A DNA stretch of 53,769 bases from Pseudidiomarina sp. (GCA_023260975.1 JALQTK010000010.1:1-53769); one strand, 5' to 3'. Shown: positions 43,472 to 53,406, counted from the stretch's first letter. The notes: generated by a model not told the origin, from the sequence alone. Program-made: numbers and translations.

Positions 43472-44896
43472 ATGGAACAAAAAATTAAGGTGTTAGCGGC
43501 TAATCAAGTGAAGATTGAACGGCCTGACCCAAACCAAGGCAACAATGCTTACCCGCCCCGTAATCGTATCTACGTGCGTGATGTTAAAGGGTCATTAGAA
43601 TGGTTCCGGCGTAGTTTTGGCTTCATTTTATTGTTCGTTTTCGCACTCATTCCATTTTTGCAATACAACGGCGAACAAGCCGTGCTGCTCGATATTATGG
43701 CGCAACGCTTCCGTATTTTTGGGCTGACATTATGGCCACAAGATCTGACTATTTTAGCTTGGGTTACTATTGTCGCGGCGTTTTCATTGTTTTTTGTGAC
43801 CACCCTTTATGGTCGGGTTTGGTGCGGTTTTATGTGCCCACAAACTACCTGGACCTTTATCTTTATGTGGTTTGAAAAAAAGATTGAAGGTACCCGCAAC
43901 CAGCGTATGTCGCTTGATCGGCGCAGCTGGGATTTCGATAAGCTTTGGCGAAAAGTAGCCAAACATGTTTCATGGCTGGCAGTGGCGTTATTAACCGCGT
44001 TAGTCTTTGTCGGCTACTTCACCGATATTCGTACGCTATTTGTCGAATTTTTCACCTGGCAAGCGAGTTTTTGGGCAATTTTTGCGGTGCTTTTCTTCAC
44101 CTTCGCAACCTACGGTAACGCGGGTTGGATGCGGGAAATTATGTGTACCCATATTTGCCCTTATGCGCGCTTTCAATCAGCCATGTTTGATCCCGATACA
44201 GTGACTGTATCTTACGACGCTAAACGTGGTGAACCCCGTGGCGGACGCTCACGTAAAATGCCGCATGAGCAACTAGCTGAGAATAATTTAGGCGATTGTG
44301 TTGACTGCAACTTGTGTGTGCAGGTTTGCCCAACCGGTATTGATATTCGTAACGGCCTGCAATACGAGTGTATTAACTGCGGTGCCTGTGTCGATGCCTG
44401 TAATGAAACGATGGATAAAATGAATTACCCGCGTGGCTTGATTCGCTTTACCACTGAGCGCAATTTACAAGGCGGCGTGACCCGTAAAGTGCGTTTCAAA
44501 AGTGTTGGCTATGCCGTTGCAGTGGTGGTGATGAGTGGCTTGTTGGTATGGGATATCGTGACCCGTGAGCCACTGAAAGTAGACATTATACGCGACCGCA
44601 ATCAGCTCTATTCTATTAACATGGATAGCTGGGTAGAAAACGTTTTTACTTTGAAAATTCTAAATAAGTCGCAGTTACCCGAGAACTATAGCATTCGCAT
44701 TGAAGGGTTCAGTGATTTTACCCTAACCGGGCAAGTCAGCTTGACCGTTGCTGGCGGTGAAGTCGCTACCGTACCGCTCACCTTAGCAGTGAATCCTGAC
44801 GAAGTACTGCAACGGGTACAAGACGTGACCTTTGTGGTGCAGAACGCCGCTGGTGATGTACAGCAAAAACAAGTAACGACCTTTATTTATGAGTAA
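43472..44896 (+). CDS. ccoG: Cytochrome c oxidase accessory protein CcoG (FixG/RdxA)
   Basis: A 474-residue membrane ferredoxin needed for copper delivery to cbb3-type oxidase. There are several transmembrane helices (about 50-68, 97-113, 165-182, 200-216, 335-353). CGFMCPQ and CTHICP motifs are present. Two 4Fe-4S motifs are C276/C279/C282/C286 and C300/C303/C306/C310. A C-terminal immunoglobulin-like domain follows, as usual. No ccoNOP genes are nearby. The stop overlaps the srkA start by 8 bases. Confidence 0.95.
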   Translation: MEQKIKVLAANQVKIERPDPNQGNNAYPPRNRIYVRDVKGSLEWFRRSFGFILLFVFALIPFLQYNGEQAVLLDIMAQRFRIFGLTLWPQDLTILAWVTIVAAFSLFFVTTLYGRVWCGFMCPQTTWTFIFMWFEKKIEGTRNQRMSLDRRSWDFDKLWRKVAKHVSWLAVALLTALVFVGYFTDIRTLFVEFFTWQASFWAIFAVLFFTFATYGNAGWMREIMCTHICPYARFQSAMFDPDTVTVSYDAKRGEPRGGRSRKMPHEQLAENNLGDCVDCNLCVQVCPTGIDIRNGLQYECINCGACVDACNETMDKMNYPRGLIRFTTERNLQGGVTRKVRFKSVGYAVAVVVMSGLLVWDIVTREPLKVDIIRDRNQLYSINMDSWVENVFTLKILNKSQLPENYSIRIEGFSDFTLTGQVSLTVAGGEVATVPLTLAVNPDEVLQRVQDVTFVVQNAAGDVQQKQVTTFIYE

Positions 44897-45893
44897 ACCA
44901 GCGGCGGCCGACGATTTTAGTTTCAGTGCGCTCACCCCTGATCTGATTGCTAACGCGCTCGCCAGCGTAGGGGTTGATCCGCAGTCAGGTTTGTTGGCGC
45001 TAAACAGCTATGAAAACCGCGTGTATCAATTCCTCGCCGACGATAATCGTCGTTATGTCACTAAATTTTATCGACCTGCGCGTTGGAGCAATGCGCAAAT
45101 TCTCGAAGAACATGCTTTTACCCGCGAGCTGGCGCAACAGGAAGTGCCCGCCGTTGCACCTCTTGAGCTCAATGGCAACACCTTACACAGCTACCAAGAT
45201 TACCGTTTTGCGGTATTCCCAAGCGTTGGTGGGCGAGCAGTTGAGCCAGGTGATCTCGATCAGCTCGAACGTATAGGTCGGCAAATTGGACGCTTGCATG
45301 CAGTTGCACAGCAGGGCTCATTTATCTATCGACCAGGGTTAAGTTACCAAGAATTTATTACCGATGCCTTGCTTACCCTGCGCCAATCACCGCTGTTACC
45401 CGACAACCTACAAAGTGCATTTTGGGCTATTGCCGAGCCGATTGCTGAGTTATTGCGTGACGTTGATTTTCAGCGCTTCGAAAAACAACGTTTGCATGGT
45501 GACTGCCATGTTGGCAATATGCTGCTGCGCGATGAGCAACTCACTTTTGTTGATTTCGACGATGCTCGCAGCGGTCCAGCTATTCAAGATCTGTGGATGA
45601 TGGTGGCTGGTGATGATCGCCGTAGTCGCTGGCAGCAGTTTGATGCGTTAATTAGCGGCTATGAAGATTTTTGTGAATTCGATACTGATCAAGGCGTATT
45701 GATTGAACCCTTGCGTACTTTTCGTATCATACACTATATGGCTTGGTTAGCCCGCCGTTGGGACGATGCCGCATTTCGTCGTGCTTTCCCCTGGTTTGCA
45801 GAACAACGCTACTGGGAGCAACAGGTGCTGACTTTAAAAGAACAATTTGCTCTATTACACGATGATCCACTTGAATTAAGGATATATCCATGA
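44889..45893 (+). CDS. srkA: Stress response serine/threonine kinase SrkA (YihE)
   Basis: A 334-residue kinase of the APH/choline-kinase fold. K59 (YVTKFYRP) is the ATP lysine, HGDCHVGN (203-210) is the catalytic loop with D205, and VDFDDARSGP (221-230) is the metal-binding loop. E. coli SrkA counteracts programmed death under stress and is co-transcribed with dsbA. The same order is kept here, with an ATGA overlap to dsbA. Confidence 0.93.
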   Translation: MSKPAAADDFSFSALTPDLIANALASVGVDPQSGLLALNSYENRVYQFLADDNRRYVTKFYRPARWSNAQILEEHAFTRELAQQEVPAVAPLELNGNTLHSYQDYRFAVFPSVGGRAVEPGDLDQLERIGRQIGRLHAVAQQGSFIYRPGLSYQEFITDALLTLRQSPLLPDNLQSAFWAIAEPIAELLRDVDFQRFEKQRLHGDCHVGNMLLRDEQLTFVDFDDARSGPAIQDLWMMVAGDDRRSRWQQFDALISGYEDFCEFDTDQGVLIEPLRTFRIIHYMAWLARRWDDAAFRRAFPWFAEQRYWEQQVLTLKEQFALLHDDPLELRIYP

Positions 45894-46495
45894 AGAAGTT
45901 ATTGTTTGCTGTGATGGCATTAATTATGTGGCCAGCCGCCGCGCAAGATTTTAAAGAAGGCGTGCATTATGAAGTGATTGCAGAAACCGCCACGGCAAAA
46001 CCAGAAGCGATTGAATTCTTCTCATTCTATTGTGGCGCTTGTTTTCGCTATGAACCGATTGCTGCAGCATTAAAAGCAGCCTACCCAAGCGCCTTCAGAA
46101 AATCGCATGTGCCGGTTGGTAATGATGAGTTTGCCAAGAGCATTTTACGCGCCACGGTTGTTGCCGAGCGTATGAAGGTTGCTGAAGGCTTCAGTGCCAT
46201 GTACTTCCGTCGTCAGCATGTAGAACAAAAACCAGTTATGAAAGTACAAGATTTACATGACATGTTGCGGGCGCAAGGCCTTACTGATGATCAAGTAGAA
46301 AAAGCTATGGCTAGCTTTATGGTCAAAGTTGCTGCCGATCGAATCGAAAAAGAAGCCCAGAAGTATAGTGTGCGGGTTACCCCAACATTCATCGTTAATG
46401 GTAAATATCGTATTAATCCACAAGGCTTAGCCGACAGTGAAGAATTTACTACCGAGATGGTTAAACTAGTGGGCTATCTGCTCGATAAGAAATAA
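45890..46495 (+). CDS. dsbA: Periplasmic disulfide oxidoreductase DsbA
   Basis: A 201-residue thioredoxin-fold protein with a signal peptide ending PAAAQ (residue 19). It introduces disulfides into exported proteins. The active site is C48-G-A-C51 (FYCGACFRYE), unlike the CPHC of E. coli; the cis-proline loop VTPTFIVNG is intact. The middle dipeptide tunes redox potential, so this variant may be less oxidising. It follows srkA as in E. coli, and a terminator hairpin follows it. Confidence 0.94.
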   Translation: MKKLLFAVMALIMWPAAAQDFKEGVHYEVIAETATAKPEAIEFFSFYCGACFRYEPIAAALKAAYPSAFRKSHVPVGNDEFAKSILRATVVAERMKVAEGFSAMYFRRQHVEQKPVMKVQDLHDMLRAQGLTDDQVEKAMASFMVKVAADRIEKEAQKYSVRVTPTFIVNGKYRINPQGLADSEEFTTEMVKLVGYLLDKK

Positions 46496-46499
46496 CCGA

Positions 46500-47408
46500 T
46501 TACTGACGAGCTGCTGCCCGCTGTAGCAGCTCGTTGTAAGTTTTATCCTTAGCTACCCAACGCGTATTCAGCCAGCTTTGAAAGTGCTGTTTAAACCCGT
46601 CGTCATGCAAATAATCACCGATTAAATCGCTCGTTATCGGCAGCGTTTCTACCTTCACATAGACCTCTCGCAATTGTCCACTAAGTAGTTGCCAAACCAC
46701 TGTGCGTGGCCCTGGTGGGTAGACAATGGTGATATTCAAAATAGCATCAAACTGCTGCCCCATAGTTTGTAAGGTAAACGCTGTTCCACCGGCTTTTGGC
46801 ATCAGCAAATGCTTAAAGGTATTGCCCTTTTTAGCGTGTTTCTGGCGGGTAAAACGGGTGCCTTCACAGAAGTTAATGACGGTGGTGGGAATGTGGCGAA
46901 ACTTCTCACATTTTTTCTGTGTGGTAATGATGTCTTTGCCTTGCAAGTGTGGGTTTTTCGCTAAAAACTCACGCGAATAACGTTTCATAAACGGCATGTC
47001 TAAAGTCCAGCAGCCAAGCCCAATCAGTGGTAGCCAGATCAATTCTTGTTTCAGAAAAAATCGTGGCATCGGCATATAGCGGCAAGCCAAATGCATGAGC
47101 ACTGGAATATCCACCCAACTGCGATGATTAACAATAATCATGTACCAGCGGTCACGATGCAGTTGGTGGTCGCCTTCAATGTGCCAGCGCATCGGCTGGG
47201 TCAAGCGAAACAACATCGACATAGCGTAACCCCATAGCCTAAACACGCTATTGGCTAGGCTAGAAAACCACCGTTGTACTGGAGCAAAGGGCAGTAGCAA
47301 TTTGGGCAAGCCAATGATGATGATCATCAATGCGATTAAGCCGGTGGTCAGTGCCGCAAAACTAAAGTTTAGGATCAGCCGAAACGGTATCAACAAGGTG
47401 GTCAGCAT
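46500..47408 (-). CDS. yihG: 1-acyl-sn-glycerol-3-phosphate acyltransferase-family protein (YihG-like)
   Basis: A 302-residue PlsC-like protein with an N-terminal membrane helix (about residues 10-35). The acyltransferase HX4D motif is NHRSWVD, and the second motif FCEGTRFT is present. YihG of E. coli influences polyunsaturated and vaccenoyl acyl content. The srkA-dsbA-yihG neighbourhood matches E. coli with yihF missing. It is divergent from imuA. Confidence 0.88.
   Translation of the reverse strand: MLTTLLIPFRLILNFSFAALTTGLIALMIIIIGLPKLLLPFAPVQRWFSSLANSVFRLWGYAMSMLFRLTQPMRWHIEGDHQLHRDRWYMIIVNHRSWVDIPVLMHLACRYMPMPRFFLKQELIWLPLIGLGCWTLDMPFMKRYSREFLAKNPHLQGKDIITTQKKCEKFRHIPTTVINFCEGTRFTRQKHAKKGNTFKHLLMPKAGGTAFTLQTMGQQFDAILNITIVYPPGPRTVVWQLLSGQLREVYVKVETLPITSDLIGDYLHDDGFKQHFQSWLNTRWVAKDKTYNELLQRAAARQ
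46506..46534 (+). terminator. Hairpin terminator of the srkA-dsbA transcript
   Basis: ACGAGCTGCT (46506-46515) pairs perfectly with AGCAGCTCGT (46525-46534), leaving a 9-base loop, and TGTAAGTTTT follows on the plus strand. It lies inside the end of the yihG coding sequence on the other strand, just after the dsbA stop. Confidence 0.6.
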
Positions 47409-47478
47409 TAGTACTCCCTCATGGTTATCAATTGCTTATGATACGCAATTGCGAAACACTTGCCAGCATCGAAAAATA

Positions 47479-47498
47479 TACTGTATATTTATACAGTA
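47479..47498. promoter_or_regulatory. LexA (SOS) box of the imuA-imuB-dnaE2 operon
   Basis: TACTGTATATTTATACAGTA matches 19 of 20 bases of the E. coli LexA consensus and lies 29 bases before the imuA start. LexA cleavage after DNA damage should derepress the cassette. It may also affect the divergent yihG promoter. Confidence 0.95.
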
Positions 47499-47526
47499 TT
47501 TATAAGGTGTATTGGTGAGGTTAGGT

Positions 47527-48159
47527 ATGCAGTTACAGCAACTATTACAGCAAGGTTTGGTCTGGCAAGGGCAACAACAACAGCGCCATGATCAACAGCA
47601 ATTTGTCGATAGCGGCTGGGTTGAGCTCAACCAAAATTTAGGTGGTGGTTGGTTACGTGGCAGTGTGAACGAGCTGCAAGTGGCACAACCATTCAGTGGC
47701 GAATTAGCGTTATTAGTGCCGTTGTTGCGGCAATTGCAACGTCCGATTTTATGGATCAATCCACCCGCCCAGCCCTATTTACCCGGTTTATTACACCAAC
47801 AGATCGAGCACTCACCGTTGTTAGTTCGTACGCACTCCCAGCAGCATGCGTTATGGGCGCTCGAACAAGCCATACAGTCGCGGCAGTTTGGCGTGTTGTT
47901 GGCTTGGTTGCCAGAGTTATCAGCGGCTTGGGTGCGCCGTTTACAGCAAGCTGCCGAGCAACATCAGCAATTGGTGTTTATTATTACCGCTTGGCAGCAC
48001 ACCGATGAAGCGCGTGCCTATGTCACTCGTCTACAATTACAGCGCGGTGCTGACAGCTTCCAGGTTGGCATCAAAAAACGCCGCTTTGGTTGGCCATTAG
48101 CGCCCTTTGTTTGCCCTATTGATCAGCTGTTACCTACCCGCCGTCGCTTAGTATCATGA
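47527..48159 (+). CDS. imuA: SOS mutagenesis protein ImuA (SulA/RecA-like)
   Basis: A 210-residue protein distantly like RecA, partner of ImuB and DnaE2 in damage-induced mutagenesis. A glutamine-rich N-terminus precedes WVELNQNLGGGWLRGSVNELQ and PILWINPPAQPYLPGL. GAGG at 47517-47520 supports the ATG at 47527. In-frame TTG (47512) and GTG (47515) codons are less likely starts. The stop overlaps imuB (ATGA). Confidence 0.9.
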   Translation: MQLQQLLQQGLVWQGQQQQRHDQQQFVDSGWVELNQNLGGGWLRGSVNELQVAQPFSGELALLVPLLRQLQRPILWINPPAQPYLPGLLHQQIEHSPLLVRTHSQQHALWALEQAIQSRQFGVLLAWLPELSAAWVRRLQQAAEQHQQLVFIITAWQHTDEARAYVTRLQLQRGADSFQVGIKKRRFGWPLAPFVCPIDQLLPTRRRLVS

Positions 48160-49592
48160 ATACTTGGTTATACCTGCATGCACCGCAATTGCTACTTGAT
48201 ACTCAGTTGGCATTGCAAACTCCGGCGCAACAGCAACAACCCCAAGTACTGCTCGCGGGCAGTCGTGTTGGTGCGCGCCAGGTGGTGCAGTACAACCAAG
48301 CGGCAGCGGCAGCCGGTATTGCGCTGCACATGGCTGAAGTCACTGCGACCACTTTAGTCGCAGAGCTGCAGTTGCGACCATACCAAGTGGCCCATGAACA
48401 ATCTATTCTCGAGCAATTAGCGCAACTTTGGTATCAAGATATTGCGCATATCGCTTTGTATCCGCCGCAAGGTTTGCTCTTTGAGGTCGCCAGTGTGTTG
48501 CGCTTGTATGGTGGTTTTCAAGGGTTATTGCAACAACTACAACAGCGTTTACAAGAGTGGCCGATTCGCTATGTGGTCGCCAGTGGTGATACCCCTTTGC
48601 GCGCCCGCTTACTAGCACAAGCCGGTCAGAGTTTGCTCAGTAACGATGCTGACAGCGTACAACAGGCAGTGGCACAGTTGCCTATTAGTGCTAGTGGTTT
48701 AGAGCCAGTTCATATCACCCGCTTGCAGCAGGTCGGTATTACCACCATTGGGGCATTACAACAGCGTCATCGCAGCGCTTTAGGTAAACGCTTTGGCCGC
48801 ACTATGACGGAGTATTTGGCCCGCTTAAATGGCGAGTTACCGATGCCACAGCAGTATTACCAACCGCCAGCCCAGTTTTCCCAACAGCTTGATTTACTTG
48901 CTGAGGTAGCCAGTTGGCAGCAATTATTATTTCCGCTACGGCGGTTATTACAGCAGCTCGAGGCCTTTTTGCAGGTGCGGCAACTGAGCGTGCGCGCCTT
49001 GTTATTGCAGGTCAAGCATCGTGACGGCCAGCACACCGAACAAGTCATTCGTTTTGCTCACCCAGTGTGGCAACTGAAAGATATGTTGGGCTTAACGCAA
49101 TTACAGTTAGAGCGTCAGCAACTCGATCAGCCAGCTTTAGAATTAGCTCTGCAAGCCCAGCGCTTAGAGCCGCGACAGCCTCACCATGGTGATTTGGTGC
49201 AAGCCAGTAGTGAACTCGCCGCACCAACGCAATCACTCGGTGAATTAGTCAGTCGTTTGCAGGCACGCTTAGGTGAGCAGGCGGTACAGATCGCCCAGCC
49301 GCAGCGTGACTGGCGGCCACAGCAAGTGCAGCAGTGGCAGTTATGGCAAGCAGCTACGGCCACAGCAATGGCGATGCCACAATTACCCCGGCCACTGTGG
49401 CTGCTTACTACCGAACAAGCAATTGAGCTTCAGCAGTGGCAGCTGCAATGGGGGCCAGAACGCTTAGCGAGCGGTTGGTGGGATGATACACCGTGCCAAC
49501 GTGATTATTACATTGCGGTTGATCAGCAGCAGCGGCAAGGCTGGATCTTTCATTCCGAACAAGGTTGGTTTGTGCATGGCTGGTTCACCTGA
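48156..49592 (+). CDS. imuB: Y-family polymerase-like mutagenesis protein ImuB
   Basis: A 478-residue Y-family homologue with the fold but not the catalytic acidic residues: the N-terminus LYLHAPQLLLDTQ lacks the usual DxDxF metal motif. Known ImuB proteins are inactive scaffolds that bind the sliding clamp, ImuA and DnaE2. The helix-hairpin region around LEPVHITRLQQVGITTIGAL is visible. Expressed from the LexA-controlled operon; it overlaps dnaE2 by 17 bases. Confidence 0.92.
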   Translation: MNTWLYLHAPQLLLDTQLALQTPAQQQQPQVLLAGSRVGARQVVQYNQAAAAAGIALHMAEVTATTLVAELQLRPYQVAHEQSILEQLAQLWYQDIAHIALYPPQGLLFEVASVLRLYGGFQGLLQQLQQRLQEWPIRYVVASGDTPLRARLLAQAGQSLLSNDADSVQQAVAQLPISASGLEPVHITRLQQVGITTIGALQQRHRSALGKRFGRTMTEYLARLNGELPMPQQYYQPPAQFSQQLDLLAEVASWQQLLFPLRRLLQQLEAFLQVRQLSVRALLLQVKHRDGQHTEQVIRFAHPVWQLKDMLGLTQLQLERQQLDQPALELALQAQRLEPRQPHHGDLVQASSELAAPTQSLGELVSRLQARLGEQAVQIAQPQRDWRPQQVQQWQLWQAATATAMAMPQLPRPLWLLTTEQAIELQQWQLQWGPERLASGWWDDTPCQRDYYIAVDQQQRQGWIFHSEQGWFVHGWFT

Positions 49593-52500
49593 ATGGGCCC
49601 CGGTAGCGCTGCATTGTCGCAGCAGCTATAGCTTTATGCGGGCCGCATCGCAACCTAAAGAGCTGGTGCAGCGAGCCATTGAGCTGGGCTATCAGGCCTT
49701 AGCTATTACCGATGAATGCTCCTTAGCTGGTGCGGTAAAAGCCTATGTAGCCGCTCGTAATAGTCCACTGAAATTAATCATTGGTAGTGAATTTCAGTTC
49801 GCTGATCTGGGTTGCTTGGTCGTGTTGGTGCAACAGCACCAGGGTTATGCACAATTGTGCACACTGATCACCGAGGCTCGGCGCCGAGCAGCAAAAGGTA
49901 GTTATCAGTTAAGTAGCCAACAATTACTCGCCGCAAGTGCTCAATTAAGTGATTGCTTACTATTGTGGCGGCCATTGTCTGACAAGGCTTTTGCGGACTA
50001 TTACCAAGCTTTGCAAGAGGCTTTTCCAGAGCGCTTATGGTTAGCTTATAGCCGCCATTATCAAGCCAACGACGCGCTTCAGTATCGGCGTTATCGAGAG
50101 TATCAGCAGCAATCGGGAATTCCTGTATTAGCAGCTTGTCAGGTGTATTACCATCAGCCTGAGCGGCAACCATTATACGATATCATGACAGCTATTCGGC
50201 TCGGCCAAGCGGTCACTGAGGTGGTTGATCAGCTATTACCGAATCACCAGTTTTGCCTTCGTAGTAGCACTGAATTACAGCACTGTTACCCCATGGCCTG
50301 GTTGACCGAGGCAAGCACTTTGAGTCAACGCTGCCAGTTCAGCATGAGTGAACTGAGTTATCAGTACCCAGCCGAATTGGTCCCCGTTGGGCGTAGTGCT
50401 GATGACTATTTACGGGAACTCACCTATGCCGGAGTCACGCAGCGCTTTCCTACTGGCATTCGCCGCGATGTACAGGAAAAACTGGAAAAAGAACTGAATT
50501 TGATTGCACAGTTAGGCTACGCCTATTTTTTCCTCACCATTCATGACCTAGTGCAGTTTGCTCAGCAGCGTGGCATTTTGTATCAAGGGCGTGGCTCAGC
50601 GGCTAATTCAGTGGTGTGCTATTGCTTACAAATTACTGCAGTGAATCCAGATCAAATCGACGTGTTATTTGAGCGCTTTATTTCGGTTGAGCGTGACGAA
50701 CCACCTGATATTGATGTTGATTTTGAGCATCATCGGCGCGAAGAAATCATTCAATATATCTATCAAAAATATAGCCGTGAACGAGCGGCGTTGGCGGCGA
50801 CGGTTATTTGCTATCGACTACGCAGTGCTTTTCGCGATGTCGGCAAAGCGTTAGGTTTTAGTGAAGCCGAGCTGAGCTATTATATGCGCCATATTGATCG
50901 CCGTGATCAGCAGCTCGATTGGCAGCAACAGCTACAGCAACAGCTACCACAGTTAGCGCAAACCACACGTGGGCGCTGGTTACTCCAGTTGACTGAGCAG
51001 TTGCGTGGTATGCCACGGCATTTGTCGCAGCATGTCGGCGGCTTTGTGATTGCTGCGACTAGCTTGACACAGTTGGTACCAGTCGAGAATGCGAGTATGC
51101 CAGAGCGCACGGTTATTCAGTGGGATAAAGACGATATTGAAACACTGAAACTGATCAAGGTCGATGTGTTAGCACTTGGTATGCTCACGGCGCTGGGTAA
51201 AATGTTCAAGTTAGTGGCGCAGTTTCACCACCGTCAGCTTGATTTAGCCAGCCTGCCTAGCGACGATCCAGCGGTCTATGAAATGCTGCAAAAAGCTGAT
51301 TCTATCGGTGTGTTTCAGGTCGAATCGCGGGCGCAAATGAATATGCTGCCGCGGCTTAAGCCGGAGCGGTTTTATGATTTGGTGGTGCAAATAGCCATTG
51401 TCCGTCCTGGTCCTATTCAGGGTGACATGGTACACCCCTATCTGCGTCGCCGCGCCGGGCTCGAGCCGGTTACTTACCCGAGTACTGAGGTGCAAAACGT
51501 ACTGGAGCGCACCTTAGGCGTACCGATTTTTCAAGAACAAGTGATTAAATTAGCTATGGTCGCCGCTGGCTTTAGTGGTGGCGAGGCTGACCAGTTGCGG
51601 CGCGCTATGGCGAATTGGAAAAGTAGTGGTGAACTGCGGCAATTTGAGCAGCGCCTACTCGAGGGCATGTTGGCGCGTGGTTATAGCGCTGATTACAGTC
51701 AACGTATTTATCAGCAAATCTGTGGTTTTGGCGAGTATGGCTTCCCCGAGTCGCATTCGGCGAGTTTTGCCAACTTAGCCTATGCTTCAGCGTGGATGAA
51801 GTGTCACTACCCAGCGGCCTTCTATTGTGCTTTGCTGAATAGCTTACCGATGGGTTTTTATTCTGCCGGCCAACTTATCGCCGATGCTAATCGTCATCAT
51901 ATCGCGGTGCTGCCAGCTGATATTCAAAGCAGTGATTGGCATCATCAATTAATACCATTGCAGGCGCAATTGGCGATTCGTTTGGGCTTATGCATTATTA
52001 AAGGGCTCAACGGCGAGCGCTGTCGGGGGTTATTAGCACATCGTCCGAAGGGTGGTTATCAGTACTTAGCGCAATTGCGAGAACTCGGCTGGAGCGCTAG
52101 CGAACTACAGCAATTAGCTGCTGCCGATGCGTTGAGTAAACTCAGTGGTCACCGTTATCAAAGTCAGTGGCAAAGTATGGCGCTAACCCATCAGCAACTG
52201 CCGCTATTAGCTCAGCTCAGTGATGCAGAAACAGATGATATGCCACTAGCGAGACCGCTGGAGTATCAGGATGTTGCTGGTGACTACGCTACCACCGGCT
52301 TGTCCTTGCGGCGGCATCCATTAGCACTATTACGTGAGCAAGGGCGACTAAAAGGCTGTCGTAGCGCGGCTGAATTGCCGTTATTACGTCACCAACAAGT
52401 GCTTGAAGTAGCCGGCATTGTGACCTGTAGACAACGCCCTGGTACCGCGGGCGGGGTTGCCTTTATTACCTTGGAAGATGAAACTGGATTGATCAACATT

Positions 52501-52683
52501 GTGGTTTGGCAGACCACCGCTCGCCAATTTAAGCAGGCTTACCTAACAGCGCGGCTACTGCGCGTACGAGGTATTCTAGAGCGCCACGGCGAGGTCATTC
52601 ATATTATTGCTGGGCGCCTTAGTGATGCCAGTAGCGAACTTGATCAGCCGCTACTGACCAAGCGCTCACGTGATTTTCATTAA
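49576..52683 (+). CDS. dnaE2: Error-prone DNA polymerase DnaE2 (ImuC)
   Basis: A 1035-residue C-family polymerase that copies past lesions during SOS. The N-terminal PHP domain begins LHCRSSYSF (12-20), GRGSAANS is at 338-345, the catalytic aspartates lie in PDIDVDF (377-383), and an OB domain is near 950-1020 (GIVTCRQRPG, FITLEDETGLINIVVW). The ATG at 49576 (MAGSPEW) fits known N-termini; an upstream in-frame start would add residues without homology. Confidence 0.95.
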   Translation: MAGSPEWAPVALHCRSSYSFMRAASQPKELVQRAIELGYQALAITDECSLAGAVKAYVAARNSPLKLIIGSEFQFADLGCLVVLVQQHQGYAQLCTLITEARRRAAKGSYQLSSQQLLAASAQLSDCLLLWRPLSDKAFADYYQALQEAFPERLWLAYSRHYQANDALQYRRYREYQQQSGIPVLAACQVYYHQPERQPLYDIMTAIRLGQAVTEVVDQLLPNHQFCLRSSTELQHCYPMAWLTEASTLSQRCQFSMSELSYQYPAELVPVGRSADDYLRELTYAGVTQRFPTGIRRDVQEKLEKELNLIAQLGYAYFFLTIHDLVQFAQQRGILYQGRGSAANSVVCYCLQITAVNPDQIDVLFERFISVERDEPPDIDVDFEHHRREEIIQYIYQKYSRERAALAATVICYRLRSAFRDVGKALGFSEAELSYYMRHIDRRDQQLDWQQQLQQQLPQLAQTTRGRWLLQLTEQLRGMPRHLSQHVGGFVIAATSLTQLVPVENASMPERTVIQWDKDDIETLKLIKVDVLALGMLTALGKMFKLVAQFHHRQLDLASLPSDDPAVYEMLQKADSIGVFQVESRAQMNMLPRLKPERFYDLVVQIAIVRPGPIQGDMVHPYLRRRAGLEPVTYPSTEVQNVLERTLGVPIFQEQVIKLAMVAAGFSGGEADQLRRAMANWKSSGELRQFEQRLLEGMLARGYSADYSQRIYQQICGFGEYGFPESHSASFANLAYASAWMKCHYPAAFYCALLNSLPMGFYSAGQLIADANRHHIAVLPADIQSSDWHHQLIPLQAQLAIRLGLCIIKGLNGERCRGLLAHRPKGGYQYLAQLRELGWSASELQQLAAADALSKLSGHRYQSQWQSMALTHQQLPLLAQLSDAETDDMPLARPLEYQDVAGDYATTGLSLRRHPLALLREQGRLKGCRSAAELPLLRHQQVLEVAGIVTCRQRPGTAGGVAFITLEDETGLINIVVWQTTARQFKQAYLTARLLRVRGILERHGEVIHIIAGRLSDASSELDQPLLTKRSRDFH

Positions 52684-52689
52684 GCACGA

Positions 52690-53238
52690 TTAAATAGGCG
52701 TTACATTGAGTTTATAGTCGTCTTTCAATAACACATAGTTAGCGGCAGACTGCGGCAGAAAATCAAGTTCATGTTTATGTAACCGACGTTGTTGTTGAAC
52801 CGGGCTGCCAACATATAAATAGCCACTTGCTAACACTTTGCCTGGTGGCACTAGGCTGCCTGCGCCAATAATTACATCGTCTTCTATTACGGCGCCATCC
52901 ATCACAATGGCTGACATGCCAATCAATACTCGATTGCCAATACGGCAACCATGCAACATAACATGGTGGCCAACGGTGACGTCATCACCAATGATTAGTG
53001 GTTCACCCTCAGGTTTAGCGGTGCTAGCGCGGCTAACGTGCAGTACACAGTTATCTTGAATGTTGGTACGTGCACCAATATCGATAAAGTTGACATCGCC
53101 GCGTGCCGATACCAGCGGCCAAATACTACTATGTTCGCCCACCCGTACATCACCAATGACGACAGCGCTGGGGTCTATATAAACATGTTCACCGAGCTGT
53201 GGTTCAATACCACGATAGCTACGAATATCTCCACTCAT
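52690..53238 (-). CDS. yrdA: Gamma-carbonic anhydrase-family hexapeptide protein YrdA
   Basis: A 182-residue left-handed beta-helix protein with hexapeptide repeats. Zinc-type histidines are H67 (VLHVSR) and H91/H96 (VGHHVMLHG). The activity of YrdA is not established. A GGTGA-type ribosome site precedes the ATG. In E. coli, yrdA is also immediately upstream of an rRNA operon (rrnD), so this junction is conserved. Confidence 0.92.
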   Translation of the reverse strand: MSGDIRSYRGIEPQLGEHVYIDPSAVVIGDVRVGEHSSIWPLVSARGDVNFIDIGARTNIQDNCVLHVSRASTAKPEGEPLIIGDDVTVGHHVMLHGCRIGNRVLIGMSAIVMDGAVIEDDVIIGAGSLVPPGKVLASGYLYVGSPVQQQRRLHKHELDFLPQSAANYVLLKDDYKLNVTPI

Positions 53239-53406
53239 GGCGATTCACCTTTAAACTGTTGTGTTTTTACTCATTTAAGCGAATACAAAAATACTAGCAG
53301 AAAGCCGTAATGCTGGCGAATTAAAACAACTTTGTACAATTTTTAGATGCTTTGTATAGAAACTCAGCAGTTGGTAAAAAAACAGCTAAAAAGCATAAAA
53401 TGGGTC

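Noticed and set aside
47530-47620. CAA/CAG repeat tract at the start of imuA
   Set aside because: It encodes a glutamine-rich segment like many proteins in this genome; there is no exact repeat unit or array.
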